A stretch of 9,302 bases of DNA. Origin: JBMYYE01 sp049609065. Its GTDB lineage: Bacteria; Pseudomonadota; Alphaproteobacteria; Rhodobacterales; Rhodobacteraceae. This document shows positions 1 to 6,361 of the stretch, in pieces (position 1 is the first letter of the stretch; the number at the start of each line of letters is the position of its first letter). The stretch is taken from assembly GCA_049609065.1 (NCBI GenBank), contig JBMYYE010000097.1:1-9302 (forward strand). Reading direction: 5' to 3'. Below the pieces are notes generated by a model, which had not been told where the DNA came from, searched no databases, and saw nothing but the letters and a program-made list of their open reading frames with translations. Made by a program: the position numbers and the translations under genes.

Positions 1-1175
1 GCGCGTTTGAGCGCCTCCACCAAATCGGTGCGTTCCCAGCTAAAGCCGCCATCATCGGTTGGCGTACGGCCAAAGTGACCATAGGCCGCTGTGCGCTGAT
101 AGATTGGTTTATTCAGCCCAAGATGCGTGCGAATACCGCGCGGTGTGAGATCCATGAGATCCGCCACAGCCTTTTCAATCACGCTTTCATGTACTTCGCC
201 CGTGCCGTGGGTATTGGCATAGATCGAAAGCGGCTTGGACACGCCAATCGCATAAGACAGCTGGATCGTGCATTGTTTCGCAAGACCCGCAGCCACAACG
301 TTTTTCGCAAGATAACGGGACGCATAGGCCGCAGAGCGGTCCACTTTGGTTGGATCTTTGCCGGAAAACGCGCCGCCGCCATGCGGGGCCGCACCGCCAT
401 AAGTGTCCACGATGATTTTACGTCCAGTAAGGCCCGCATCCCCATCAGGGCCGCCGATCACGAATTTACCTGTTGGGTTCACATGCCATTCTGTGGCACC
501 TGTGATCCAGCCCGCAGGCAATTCGCCGCGAATATACGGTTCCACCACGGCGCGCACATCATCAGACGACATATTTTCGTCCAAATGCTGTGTCGAGAGC
601 ACGATGGATGTGACCTCAACCGGTTTGCCGTTTTCATAGCGAAGCGACAATTGCGATTTGGCATCAGGGCCCAAGGTGGGCTCCGTGCCATTTTTGCGCA
701 CTTCAGCCAGTTTGCGCAAAATTGCGTGGGAATACTGGATCGGGGCCGGCATCAATTCTGGGGTTTCATCCGTGGCAAAGCCAAACATGATACCCTGATC
801 GCCAGCGCCTTCATCTTTATCCGATGCCGCATCAACGCCTTGGGCGATATGGGCGGATTGTTCGTGCAGATAGTTTTGCACATTCACTGTTTTCCAGTGA
901 AATTTATCTTGTTCGTAGCCAATACCCTTAATGCAGTCGCGCGTGATTTGATCGACGCGTTCCATGTATTCTTTGAGTTTGGATTGATCAGAGAGGCCAA
1001 CTTCGCCACCGATCACCACACGGTTGGTGGTTGCAAAGGTTTCGCATGCAACGCGCGCTTCTGGTTCTTCGGCGAGGAATGCGTCCAAAATTGCGTCAGA
1101 CACCTGATCACAGACTTTGTCTGGATGGCCTTCGGACACAGATTCAGAAGTAAAAATATAGTTTTGTCTAGACAT
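1..1175 (-). CDS. metK: S-adenosylmethionine synthetase (MetK), C-terminal end cut by window edge
   Basis: Makes S-adenosylmethionine from methionine and ATP in the cytoplasm; SAM feeds methylation and radical-SAM enzymes such as MiaB. Reading the minus strand from the ATG at 1175 gives 391 uninterrupted codons, starting MSRQNYIFTSESVSEGHPDK. Family signatures are intact: EGHPDK with H17 and D19, GAGDQG at about 123-128 (ATP binding), and the glycine-rich loop GGGAFSGKDPTKVDRSAAY at about 267-284. Alphaproteobacterial MetK is usually about 390 residues, so only a few C-terminal residues and the stop lie beyond the window. The start is fixed by a GGAG Shine-Dalgarno 7 nt upstream, which is part of the riboswitch. 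It is the last visible gene of the phoH-ybeY-corC-lnt-metK run, 63 nt after lnt. Regulation is probably translational through that riboswitch. Confidence 0.97.
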   Translation of the reverse strand, partial: MSRQNYIFTSESVSEGHPDKVCDQVSDAILDAFLAEEPEARVACETFATTNRVVIGGEVGLSDQSKLKEYMERVDQITRDCIKGIGYEQDKFHWKTVNVQNYLHEQSAHIAQGVDAASDKDEGAGDQGIMFGFATDETPELMPAPIQYSHAILRKLAEVRKNGTEPTLGPDAKSQLSLRYENGKPVEVTSIVLSTQHLDENMSSDDVRAVVEPYIRGELPAGWITGATEWHVNPTGKFVIGGPDGDAGLTGRKIIVDTYGGAAPHGGGAFSGKDPTKVDRSAAYASRYLAKNVVAAGLAKQCTIQLSYAIGVSKPLSIYANTHGTGEVHESVIEKAVADLMDLTPRGIRTHLGLNKPIYQRTAAYGHFGRTPTDDGGFSWERTDLVEALKR

Positions 1176-1180
1176 GGGGA

Positions 1181-1226
1181 TGCTCCGTTATGATGAACCC
1201 GCCACGTCAGGAAGCCGTTGTGGCGG
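1181..1226 (-). promoter_or_regulatory. SAM/SAH riboswitch in the metK leader
   Basis: On the minus strand the metK leader forms a 7-bp P1 hairpin, CCGCCAC (1226-1220) with GTGGCGG (1205-1199). Its loop is AACGGCTTCCTGAC, followed by an A/T-rich linker and GGAGCA (1186-1181). GGAGC can pair with GCTTC in the loop (one U-G wobble), giving an H-type pseudoknot. The loop sequence and 3' GGAGCA match my memory of the SAM/SAH class described upstream of metK in Rhodobacterales. GGAG is also the metK Shine-Dalgarno, 7 nt from the ATG. Ligand binding would therefore hide the ribosome site and lower MetK translation, with no terminator required. Class assignment rests on recalled consensus, not on a covariance-model search. 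Confidence 0.92.
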
Positions 1227-1235
1227 TGTTACCTT

Positions 1236-1264
1236 CGCCTAGCGCTTTACAATATTAGGGTCAA
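1236..1264 (-). promoter_or_regulatory. Possible metK promoter inside the end of lnt
   Basis: On the minus strand TTGACC (1264-1259) is a 5/6 match to the sigma-70 -35 box. It lies 17 nt from TAGGCG (1241-1236), which is a poor -10 box. A start about 7 nt beyond would fall near 1229, only about 3 nt before the riboswitch P1 helix, which is a suggestive position. The weak -10 keeps this tentative; metK may simply be read through from lnt. Confidence 0.25.
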
Positions 1265-2717
1265 TGTCTTTTCGCCTTTGCCCCCAAAATGATCCTGCAA
1301 AGACTGCAAAACTGACACAAAGCCACAGATTTCCAAAACGCGACCAAAGCGTTTCCCCACGCGCCAACGGCACATGACCATCAACAAATGCTGCTTCATT
1401 CATCTCAGACGCCTGCGTCAGCGCCCCATTTGGCGCAATAATCGCAGATATGCCCGTATTGGCCGCACGCAGCACAGGCACCCCCATTTCAACGGCTCGA
1501 AACCGCGCCTGTGTCAGGTGCTGAAAAGGGCCGATATAGGCGCCAAACCACGCATCATTGGTGATCTGCACCAAAAGATCAGGGCGCGGGCCCTTGCGTA
1601 CAAAACGTGGGAACACCGCCTCATAGCAGATCAAAACCTTTGCATGCCCAAGCATCGGGATCGCCATCAACTGAGGATCTTCATTGGCAATAAATCCGTA
1701 ATTTTCAGGAGCAGCCAAGGCCGTCACCCCAATGGATTTGAGCGCGGACCCAAATGGCACATATTCCCCAAACGGCACCAAGCGTGTTTTGTCATATGTG
1801 GAAATGAGGTCCCCTGCCCCATCAATGAGCGCGGCACTGTTATAATAAAACGGATACTCTGATCGCAGCGCTCCAAGTAAAACAGGCGCCCCCGCCGCCG
1901 CACCCGCAATGTCTTGCAGCTCAGGACGCGCAAAATTCAAAAGTGGCGCGACAGAGGTTTCGGGCCACACCACCACATCAGGTGCCTGTTGCCCTTTGGC
2001 GCGGGTCAATGACAAAGCGCGCTCAAAAAACACAGGGATTTTATCCGTGTTCCATTTTTCGTGTTGCGGTGCATTGGGTTGAATGAGGCGCACGGTGTGT
2101 TGGCTAAATTCCGTTGCCGGCCTTAAGGCCAGCCCCAAACCCCATAGGGTAAGCCAAGCCAAAACACACAACCCACCGCCGAGATACGATTTTGCTCTGA
2201 CAGCTGTGGCCATAGCGGCGACCCCAACCACAGTTATCAACGTCAAACCATAAGGTCCAACACTGGCCGCCAATTGCAAGATCGGGGTCTCCACCCAGAT
2301 ATAGCCAATCAGCGCCCAAGGAAATCCGCCAAAGAGATGGCCACGCAAAAACTCCGCCAGCGCCAAAAATACGGCAAAACCTATCGGCCCAAGGGACAGC
2401 CGCCGCGCGCCCCAACCGGCAGCGCCCCAAAACAAAGCCCCCCCAGAAGCCATCGCAGCAACCGCAAAAGGCGCCATCCAGCCATGTTGGGCCGCATCGA
2501 CAAAAAACGGGGATGCAATCCAATTTAAGGAGGTTAGAAAATATCCAAAACCAAACAAAAATCCACTTTTGAAGCCAAATTCACCGCGTTTAACATATGT
2601 AAATGCAACAAATAACCCAAAGAGTGACACAAACCAAAGATCTGGGAAAACCTGCGCCAGCGCAGTCAATACCCCCATGGTGATCCATAAAAAAGGCGCT
2701 TTAAGCCGTGCGATCAT
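1239..2717 (-). CDS. lnt: Apolipoprotein N-acyltransferase (Lnt)
   Basis: Integral inner-membrane enzyme that transfers the third acyl chain from a phospholipid to the N-terminal cysteine of lipoproteins, the last step of lipoprotein maturation. The 492-residue product has a hydrophobic multi-span N-terminal half (about residues 5-200), a nitrilase-like periplasmic domain (about 210-460) and a final membrane segment. The catalytic triad is visible: E253 in WPETS, K310 in YDKTRLVPFGEY and C364 in ICYEAVFP. The reading frame stays open to 2771, but the ATG at 2717 (MIARLKAPFLW) fits best: it leaves a 17-nt overlap with corC instead of 71 nt and starts just before the first membrane segment. A GGA lies a few bases upstream. 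Length is normal for the family. It should be cotranslated with corC, and the lipoprotein at 5274-5585 is a likely substrate. Confidence 0.96.
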   Translation of the reverse strand: MIARLKAPFLWITMGVLTALAQVFPDLWFVSLFGLFVAFTYVKRGEFGFKSGFLFGFGYFLTSLNWIASPFFVDAAQHGWMAPFAVAAMASGGALFWGAAGWGARRLSLGPIGFAVFLALAEFLRGHLFGGFPWALIGYIWVETPILQLAASVGPYGLTLITVVGVAAMATAVRAKSYLGGGLCVLAWLTLWGLGLALRPATEFSQHTVRLIQPNAPQHEKWNTDKIPVFFERALSLTRAKGQQAPDVVVWPETSVAPLLNFARPELQDIAGAAAGAPVLLGALRSEYPFYYNSAALIDGAGDLISTYDKTRLVPFGEYVPFGSALKSIGVTALAAPENYGFIANEDPQLMAIPMLGHAKVLICYEAVFPRFVRKGPRPDLLVQITNDAWFGAYIGPFQHLTQARFRAVEMGVPVLRAANTGISAIIAPNGALTQASEMNEAAFVDGHVPLARGETLWSRFGNLWLCVSFAVFAGSFWGQRRKDIDPNIVKR

Positions 2718-3594
2718 CTTTCCAAACCCGCAAACGTTTAATGCGTCGAGGGTCCGCTTCCATGACCTCAATTTTCATCCCATTGGGATGGCGGATAACT
2801 TCGCCACGGGTTGGCACATGTCCTGCCAGTAGGAACACCAACCCCCCCATGGTTTCGACTTCTTCGTCTTCATCCCCTGTGATGAGCGGTTTACCGATCA
2901 CCTCTTGGAACTCGTCCAAAGCCGCGCGGGCTTCAACACAGAAGCTCCCGTCAGGTTCTTCTTGCCAGAGCACATCTTCTTCGATGTCGTGTTCATCTTC
3001 GATTTCGCCGACGACTTGTTCGATCAAATCTTCGATCGTCACAACCCCGTCAACGCCCCCATATTCATCAATGACAAGCGCCATGTGGATGCGTTCGGCT
3101 TGCATTTTTTGCAGCAAAATTCCAAGCGGCATTGAGGGCGGCACGTAAAGAAGAGGCCGGATAAGGTTTTTCATCGAAAAGCGTTCGCCCGTGCCATTAA
3201 ATCCATGATTGAGCGAGAAATCCTTCAGGTGGACAAGCCCAATGGGCGTATCAAGCGTGCCTTCATAAACCGGCAAACGTGTAAGACCACAGTCGCGAAA
3301 GACAGACACAAGATCATCTTTGCGAATATCAGAAGCCACCGCGATGATTTCCGCTTTGGGAATGGCCACATCATCAACGCGCAAACGGCGCAGATTCACC
3401 ATGCCGGGTTTTGGCGTCATCACGTCAACCTTATCTTTCTCAGGCGCGTTTGAGGCGATGACGTCCTCTTGCGTGCCAAAAAGACGTTGTAGGAAATTGG
3501 GGCGTGACCTCCGCATGGGATCGTCACTATTTGGGATGTCTTCACTCTGCGCGCGTTGCGCTGCGTTAGAAGAGCCGTCGATGCTGTCGCCCAT
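2701..3594 (-). CDS. corC: CorC/HlyC-family CBS-domain protein
   Basis: Soluble 297-residue member of the CorC/TlyC family, linked to magnesium/cobalt efflux (CorC) and called hemolysin-like in older annotations; the molecular role in alphaproteobacteria is not settled. Residues about 1-60 are polar and poorly conserved. A CBS pair follows at about 75-195, including RLPVYEGTLDTPIGLVHLKD and MALVIDEYGGVDGVVTIEDL. The CorC_HlyC transporter-associated domain lies at about 213-293. There is no N-terminal DUF21 membrane domain, so this is the short cytoplasmic form. The start MGDSIDGSSN has only a distant AGGA upstream. It sits 33 nt after ybeY and overlaps lnt by 17 nt; the corC-lnt neighbourhood is widely conserved. 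The haemolysin label should not be taken literally. Confidence 0.93.
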   Translation of the reverse strand: MGDSIDGSSNAAQRAQSEDIPNSDDPMRRSRPNFLQRLFGTQEDVIASNAPEKDKVDVMTPKPGMVNLRRLRVDDVAIPKAEIIAVASDIRKDDLVSVFRDCGLTRLPVYEGTLDTPIGLVHLKDFSLNHGFNGTGERFSMKNLIRPLLYVPPSMPLGILLQKMQAERIHMALVIDEYGGVDGVVTIEDLIEQVVGEIEDEHDIEEDVLWQEEPDGSFCVEARAALDEFQEVIGKPLITGDEDEEVETMGGLVFLLAGHVPTRGEVIRHPNGMKIEVMEADPRRIKRLRVWKDDRTA

Positions 3595-3627
3595 TATGTT
3601 TTCAGGATCCTTTATCCGTGTTTTACC

Positions 3628-4131
3628 CTAATATGGGCTTTCTATACCCCGTTTGCCAAGTAGGCGTATTTCGATCGCCTCCATGACTGTGGCATCTTTA
3701 TCAGTGATATGGTCATAGCCCAAGAGGTGAAGCACCCCGTGCAAGAGCAAATGCGTCACATGATCTGTGAGCGGTTTACCTGCGGCGCGGGCCTCTTTTT
3801 CCATTGTATCATAGGAAATCGCAATGTCGCCAAGTTCGATATCCCCATCTGGCAAGAAGGGTTCAGGCGAAGATGGCCTCCCGCCTTCTTCTTCGGGCTG
3901 TAAATCCTCCGCCGGCCACGAAAGCACATTCGTTGCTGCGTCTTTTTCCCGAAAATCAGCGTTTAAAACTTTGATCCGCGCATCATCACAGGCCAAGATC
4001 GAAACCTCGCAGCGCTCCACCGGAAGGTCCATTTCCAAAAGGCAAAACCGAACGACATCGCGTGCCAGATCCTCAAACCCCGTGGGGGTCCAGCGGGGAT
4101 CTTCGATCATAATATCAATGAGATCAGTCAT
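3628..4131 (-). CDS. ybeY: Endoribonuclease YbeY (rRNA maturation factor)
   Basis: Zinc-dependent single-strand endoribonuclease needed for 16S rRNA 3'-end maturation and 70S ribosome quality control in the cytoplasm. The 167-residue product has the family hallmark HGVLHLLGYDH, giving the metal ligands H131, H135 and H141, and the NVLSWP motif at 68-73 after NADFREKDAAT. Between these, residues about 77-97 form an acidic, Pro/Ser-rich insertion absent from the shorter E. coli enzyme. I recall similar insertions in other Rhodobacterales YbeY proteins, so I do not read it as damage. The start ATG overlaps the end of phoH by 8 nt, which indicates translational coupling. corC follows after 33 nt. 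Confidence 0.96.
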   Translation of the reverse strand: MTDLIDIMIEDPRWTPTGFEDLARDVVRFCLLEMDLPVERCEVSILACDDARIKVLNADFREKDAATNVLSWPAEDLQPEEEGGRPSSPEPFLPDGDIELGDIAISYDTMEKEARAAGKPLTDHVTHLLLHGVLHLLGYDHITDKDATVMEAIEIRLLGKRGIESPY

Positions 4132-5146
4132 CTTTTAAGTCATAGGCCTTAATGATTTCCGCAACCAAATGATGGCGTACGACGTCTTTGGCGGTGAAGT
4201 AATTGAAGGCGATTTTATGAATATCCCCCAATTTATCTTCGGCATCCCGCAGGCCTGATTTCACACCACGAGGCAAATCGATTTGCGACCGATCACCCGT
4301 GATCGCCATACGCGATCCTTCGCCAAGGCGCGTGAGGAACATCTTCATCTGCATGCTGGTGGCATTTTGCGCCTCATCCAACACCACAAAGGCATTGGAT
4401 AGCGTCCGGCCACGCATAAAGGCCAATGGCGCAATTTCGATTTTCTTTTCTTCGATCAACTTTCCAAGCTGCTTGCCCGGCAAAAAATCATTCAATGCAT
4501 CATAAAGCGGCTGCATATATGGGTCGACTTTGTCTTTCATGTCACCTGGCAAAAAGCCCAGCCGTTCGCCCGCTTCGACCGCAGGGCGCGATAAGATGAT
4601 GCGCTCCACCTGACCAGAGAGATACATCGAAACGCCCACAGCCACCGCGAGATAGGTTTTCCCCGTGCCTGCAGGCCCGATGCCAAAGCACAGCTCTTTT
4701 TCATAAAGCGACTTCACAAAAGTCGCTTGGGCTTTGGTACGCGGGCTGATTGTTTTCTTGCGGGTGGGGATTTCCATCACGCCGCCTTTAAACATATCGG
4801 GCTGTTTTTCGCTCATGCTTGTGTCAAAAATCTCTGCGCCCATGCGAATGGCGCCTTCGACAACCGGTAAGTCCACTTCTTTTCCGGCCTCAAGACGGCC
4901 ATAGAGATGTCCCAAAATTTCACCGGCGCGCGACACCGCATTGCGGTCCCCTGCTAAGGTGAGCTTATTGCCACGGCGCACGATTTGCACCTCAAGCGCG
5001 GCTTCAATCGTCGCGAGGTATTCGTCAAACGGACCGCAAAGGTCGATTAACAACGTATTATCGGAAAATTCCAGAAAATGTTCCAAAGGGCGATTTGGAG
5101 TTTCAACAGCCGTAGCATGCGGATCAAGCGCAGAAATATCGGTCAT
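4124..5146 (-). CDS. phoH: PhoH-family ATPase (PhoH-like protein, YbeZ type)
   Basis: Cytoplasmic P-loop ATPase of the PhoH/YbeZ family, thought to act with YbeY in RNA metabolism; its exact biochemical role is unclear. The 340-residue protein has an N-terminal KH-like segment (about 25-110) and an ATPase domain (about 130-340). That domain carries Walker A GPAGTGKT (157-164), Walker B FVVLDEAQN with D257 and E258, and a sensor-like ITGDRSQIDLPRG (282-294). The chosen ATG (MTDISALD) gives a normal family length; no strong Shine-Dalgarno stands immediately upstream. It is the first gene of the unit leading to metK. The upstream gap holds the terminator of the preceding unit and a possible promoter. 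In E. coli the equivalent ybeZYX-lnt operon is heat-inducible. Confidence 0.95.
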   Translation of the reverse strand: MTDISALDPHATAVETPNRPLEHFLEFSDNTLLIDLCGPFDEYLATIEAALEVQIVRRGNKLTLAGDRNAVSRAGEILGHLYGRLEAGKEVDLPVVEGAIRMGAEIFDTSMSEKQPDMFKGGVMEIPTRKKTISPRTKAQATFVKSLYEKELCFGIGPAGTGKTYLAVAVGVSMYLSGQVERIILSRPAVEAGERLGFLPGDMKDKVDPYMQPLYDALNDFLPGKQLGKLIEEKKIEIAPLAFMRGRTLSNAFVVLDEAQNATSMQMKMFLTRLGEGSRMAITGDRSQIDLPRGVKSGLRDAEDKLGDIHKIAFNYFTAKDVVRHHLVAEIIKAYDLKDD

Positions 5147-5180
5147 ATGATCAGAATCACGTCCCTACTATCATCGGTGA

Positions 5181-5209
5181 ACATAAGATGATCCTATGAT
5201 AGGCAGCAA
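5181..5209 (-). promoter_or_regulatory. Candidate promoter of the phoH operon
   Basis: On the minus strand TTGCTG (5209-5204) is followed after 17 nt by TTATGT (5186-5181). Both are poor sigma-70 boxes. The -10 region read as CTTATGT fits the CYTATNT pattern I recall for alphaproteobacterial heat-shock sigma-32 promoters, which would agree with sigma-32 control of the E. coli homologous operon. The -35 lacks a clean CTTG. It sits just past the upstream terminator, where an operon promoter is expected, and the predicted start near 5174 leaves a leader of about 28 nt. Confidence 0.3.
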
Positions 5210-5221
5210 AGGCCCGCAAAT

Positions 5222-5248
5222 GAAAAAGGCGCGGCCAAAGCCACGCCT
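5222..5248 (-). terminator. Rho-independent terminator after the lipoprotein gene
   Basis: On the minus strand AGGCGTGGC (5248-5240) pairs with GCCGCGCCT (5235-5227) over 9 bp with one G-U wobble and a TTTG tetraloop. It is followed directly by TTTTTCA. It lies 25 nt after the stop at 5274 and before the phoH leader, so it separates the OmpA/lipoprotein unit from the phoH operon. Confidence 0.88.
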
Positions 5249-5273
5249 CGCATTTTTTAGACAGAGCACAGGG

Positions 5274-5585
5274 TTACAGTTTTTTATGTGCCCCACCTCG
5301 GAAGTCACCGACGGCGGTATTTGGGGCACTGATCCCTGAACAAACGGGTTTCCCATTGCGATCAAGGCGCGCAGACAGATAGCCTTCGATGCCATCATCA
5401 ATGATCCAGTGATCGCACCCTGTTGGATCAACCCAAATTCCAGCTTTGAGCGTACTCAGCGGTTTATTCCCAGCGTCCAAAAAACCTTGGTCAGTCGTTT
5501 TATCCTTCGTAGGTTTCCCACATGCAGCAAGAACCGCAACCGCCAGAATCGGGACACATATCTTCATATTTTTAGTAATAGTCAT
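5274..5585 (-). CDS. Small putative lipoprotein with Trp/two-Cys module
   Basis: I do not recognise a named family. The 103-residue product begins MTITKNMKICVPILAVAVLAACGK: a short basic start, a hydrophobic stretch and the lipobox LAAC, so signal peptidase II should cleave before C22 and Lnt acylate it. G23 follows, with no Asp retention signal at +2, so the outer membrane is likely but not proven. Residues 50-82 read IWVDPTGCDHWIIDDGIEGY, then end in GKPVC. The same motif, with the same 25-residue spacing of its cysteines (C57, C82), occurs in the OmpA-like protein encoded immediately upstream. The frame is open to 5615, but the ATG at 5585 is preceded by AGGTGG at 8 nt and leaves a 17-nt gap to the upstream gene. 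The two genes should be cotranscribed and end at the 5222-5248 terminator. Function is unknown. Confidence 0.85.
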   Translation of the reverse strand: MTITKNMKICVPILAVAVLAACGKPTKDKTTDQGFLDAGNKPLSTLKAGIWVDPTGCDHWIIDDGIEGYLSARLDRNGKPVCSGISAPNTAVGDFRGGAHKKL

Positions 5586-5593
5586 GTTCAAAT

Positions 5594-5599
5594 CCACCT
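5594..5599 (-). promoter_or_regulatory. Shine-Dalgarno fixing the lipoprotein gene start
   Basis: AGGTGG on the minus strand, 8 nt before the ATG at 5585 and just after the TAA of the OmpA-like gene. It is the strongest ribosome site nearby and selects 5585 over the in-frame codons at 5615 and 5567. Confidence 0.8.
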
Positions 5600-5602
5600 G
5601 TT

Positions 5603-6133
5603 TTAGCGCGCGCACATAATTTCAACACGGCGATTTTGGCGCATGCCAGCCGCCGTACGATTGGTTGCGCGTGGTTCGCGTTCGCCCATTCCGCGCACGG
5701 ATGAAACCCGCGCGCCGGCCTGTCTGGCGATTTTTGCCACCGCATTGGCGCGCCGTTTTGAAAGGCGGTTATTATACTGATCGCTGGCGCGGCTGTCTGT
5801 GTGCCCAACGATTGCATAAGACGAAGCCCCTGCTGAGCGAAAAAACTGCTCCAACCGGCGGCGGCCTGCCGCACCAATATGCGCGCTGCCACTCTTAAAG
5901 AGCTGATCTGAATCTATCACGCCGCAGCTTGGCGTGCGTTCACAAACTGGAATGCCATCACGGCTCACCCGTGGTGTCATAAACCCTTGGGCCCCTGAAT
6001 CCATCACCCAGTGCTGGCATCCATCTGGATCAATCCAAATTGTTGGTGTGTAATCTTCTGCTGCTTGCGCCGCTGTTGCGCCTGCAAATAGCAGTGCAGC
6101 GGACAAGATCGTTTGCTTCACACGTATTTTCAT
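5603..6133 (-). CDS. OmpA-family peptidoglycan-binding protein with N-terminal Trp/two-Cys module
   Basis: Secreted 176-residue protein with a cleavable signal peptide (residues 1-24, hydrophobic LSAALLFAGATAAQA, cleavage near AQA-AED). Residues 32-64 form a short module, IWIDPDGCQHWVMDSGAQGF through GIPVC, with C39 and C64. The C-terminal half (about 73-174) is an OmpA_C domain with the peptidoglycan-binding pattern GHTDSRASDQYNNRLSKRRA. D113 and R128 correspond to the residues that hold diaminopimelate in E. coli OmpA. There is no beta-barrel or lipobox, so it is probably a periplasmic protein that docks on the cell wall. Two extra cysteines (C70, C174) could form a disulfide. The start has GAG close upstream and AGGA farther off. 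It is first in a two-gene unit with the lipoprotein that shares its module. The OmpA domain is clear; the role is inferred. Confidence 0.9.
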   Translation of the reverse strand: MKIRVKQTILSAALLFAGATAAQAAEDYTPTIWIDPDGCQHWVMDSGAQGFMTPRVSRDGIPVCERTPSCGVIDSDQLFKSGSAHIGAAGRRRLEQFFRSAGASSYAIVGHTDSRASDQYNNRLSKRRANAVAKIARQAGARVSSVRGMGEREPRATNRTAAGMRQNRRVEIMCAR

Positions 6134-6361
6134 TTCTCACGTATCCTTTTCAAATCACTTAGACTTGGGGTACGGCCCCGCCGCTAAACGCGTAATATGC
6201 GACCCCATCATTTTAATGACGCAAAGATAACAAACTGATCCTAAAAATAAAGAAATATACGTCATGTATTATGATGTAACTGTGAGGACTTCACTCGAAA
6301 TCACAGGTATTAACCAAAAATACCGACGTAATAATTAAATTTCCTTAAAATTATGAACGCG
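6134..6361 (-). other. A/T-rich gap between miaB and the OmpA-like gene
   Basis: This 228-nt stretch has no convincing ORF. It must hold the end of the miaB transcript and probably the promoter of the OmpA-like gene, but I see no confident -35/-10 pair and no G/C hairpin with a T run for miaB. It contains several short inverted repeats: GGTATT/AATACC (6306-6324), TCAT-GTATT-ATGA (6262-6274), TCAT-TTTA-ATGA (6208-6219) and GGGG-TACGG-CCCC (6167-6179). The first three could be operators or chance products of the A/T-rich sequence. Confidence 0.5.

Noticed and set aside
75..1193. 372-codon open frame on the plus strand opposite metK
   Set aside because: It is the antisense shadow of a clearly recognisable MetK; the translation is rich in His/Phe/Ile/Arg with no domain signature and no ribosome site.
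2718..2771. 18-residue N-terminal extension of Lnt
   Set aside because: It lies entirely within the conserved CorC C-terminus in another frame, and the family start is next to the first membrane segment at 2717.
3704..3762. YbeY acidic/Pro-Ser insertion as a frameshift or inserted element
   Set aside because: The insertion actually encoded upstream of the His motif stays in frame and both flanking motifs are intact; similar insertions are recalled in related YbeY proteins.
6167..6179. GGGG-TACGG-CCCC hairpin as a terminator
   Set aside because: Only 4 bp, no T run on either strand, and it lies in the leader of the OmpA-like gene, not after a gene end.
6306..6324. GGTATT/AATACC hairpin as the miaB terminator
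   Set aside because: It is an A/T-rich 6-bp stem without a following T run; too weak to call.
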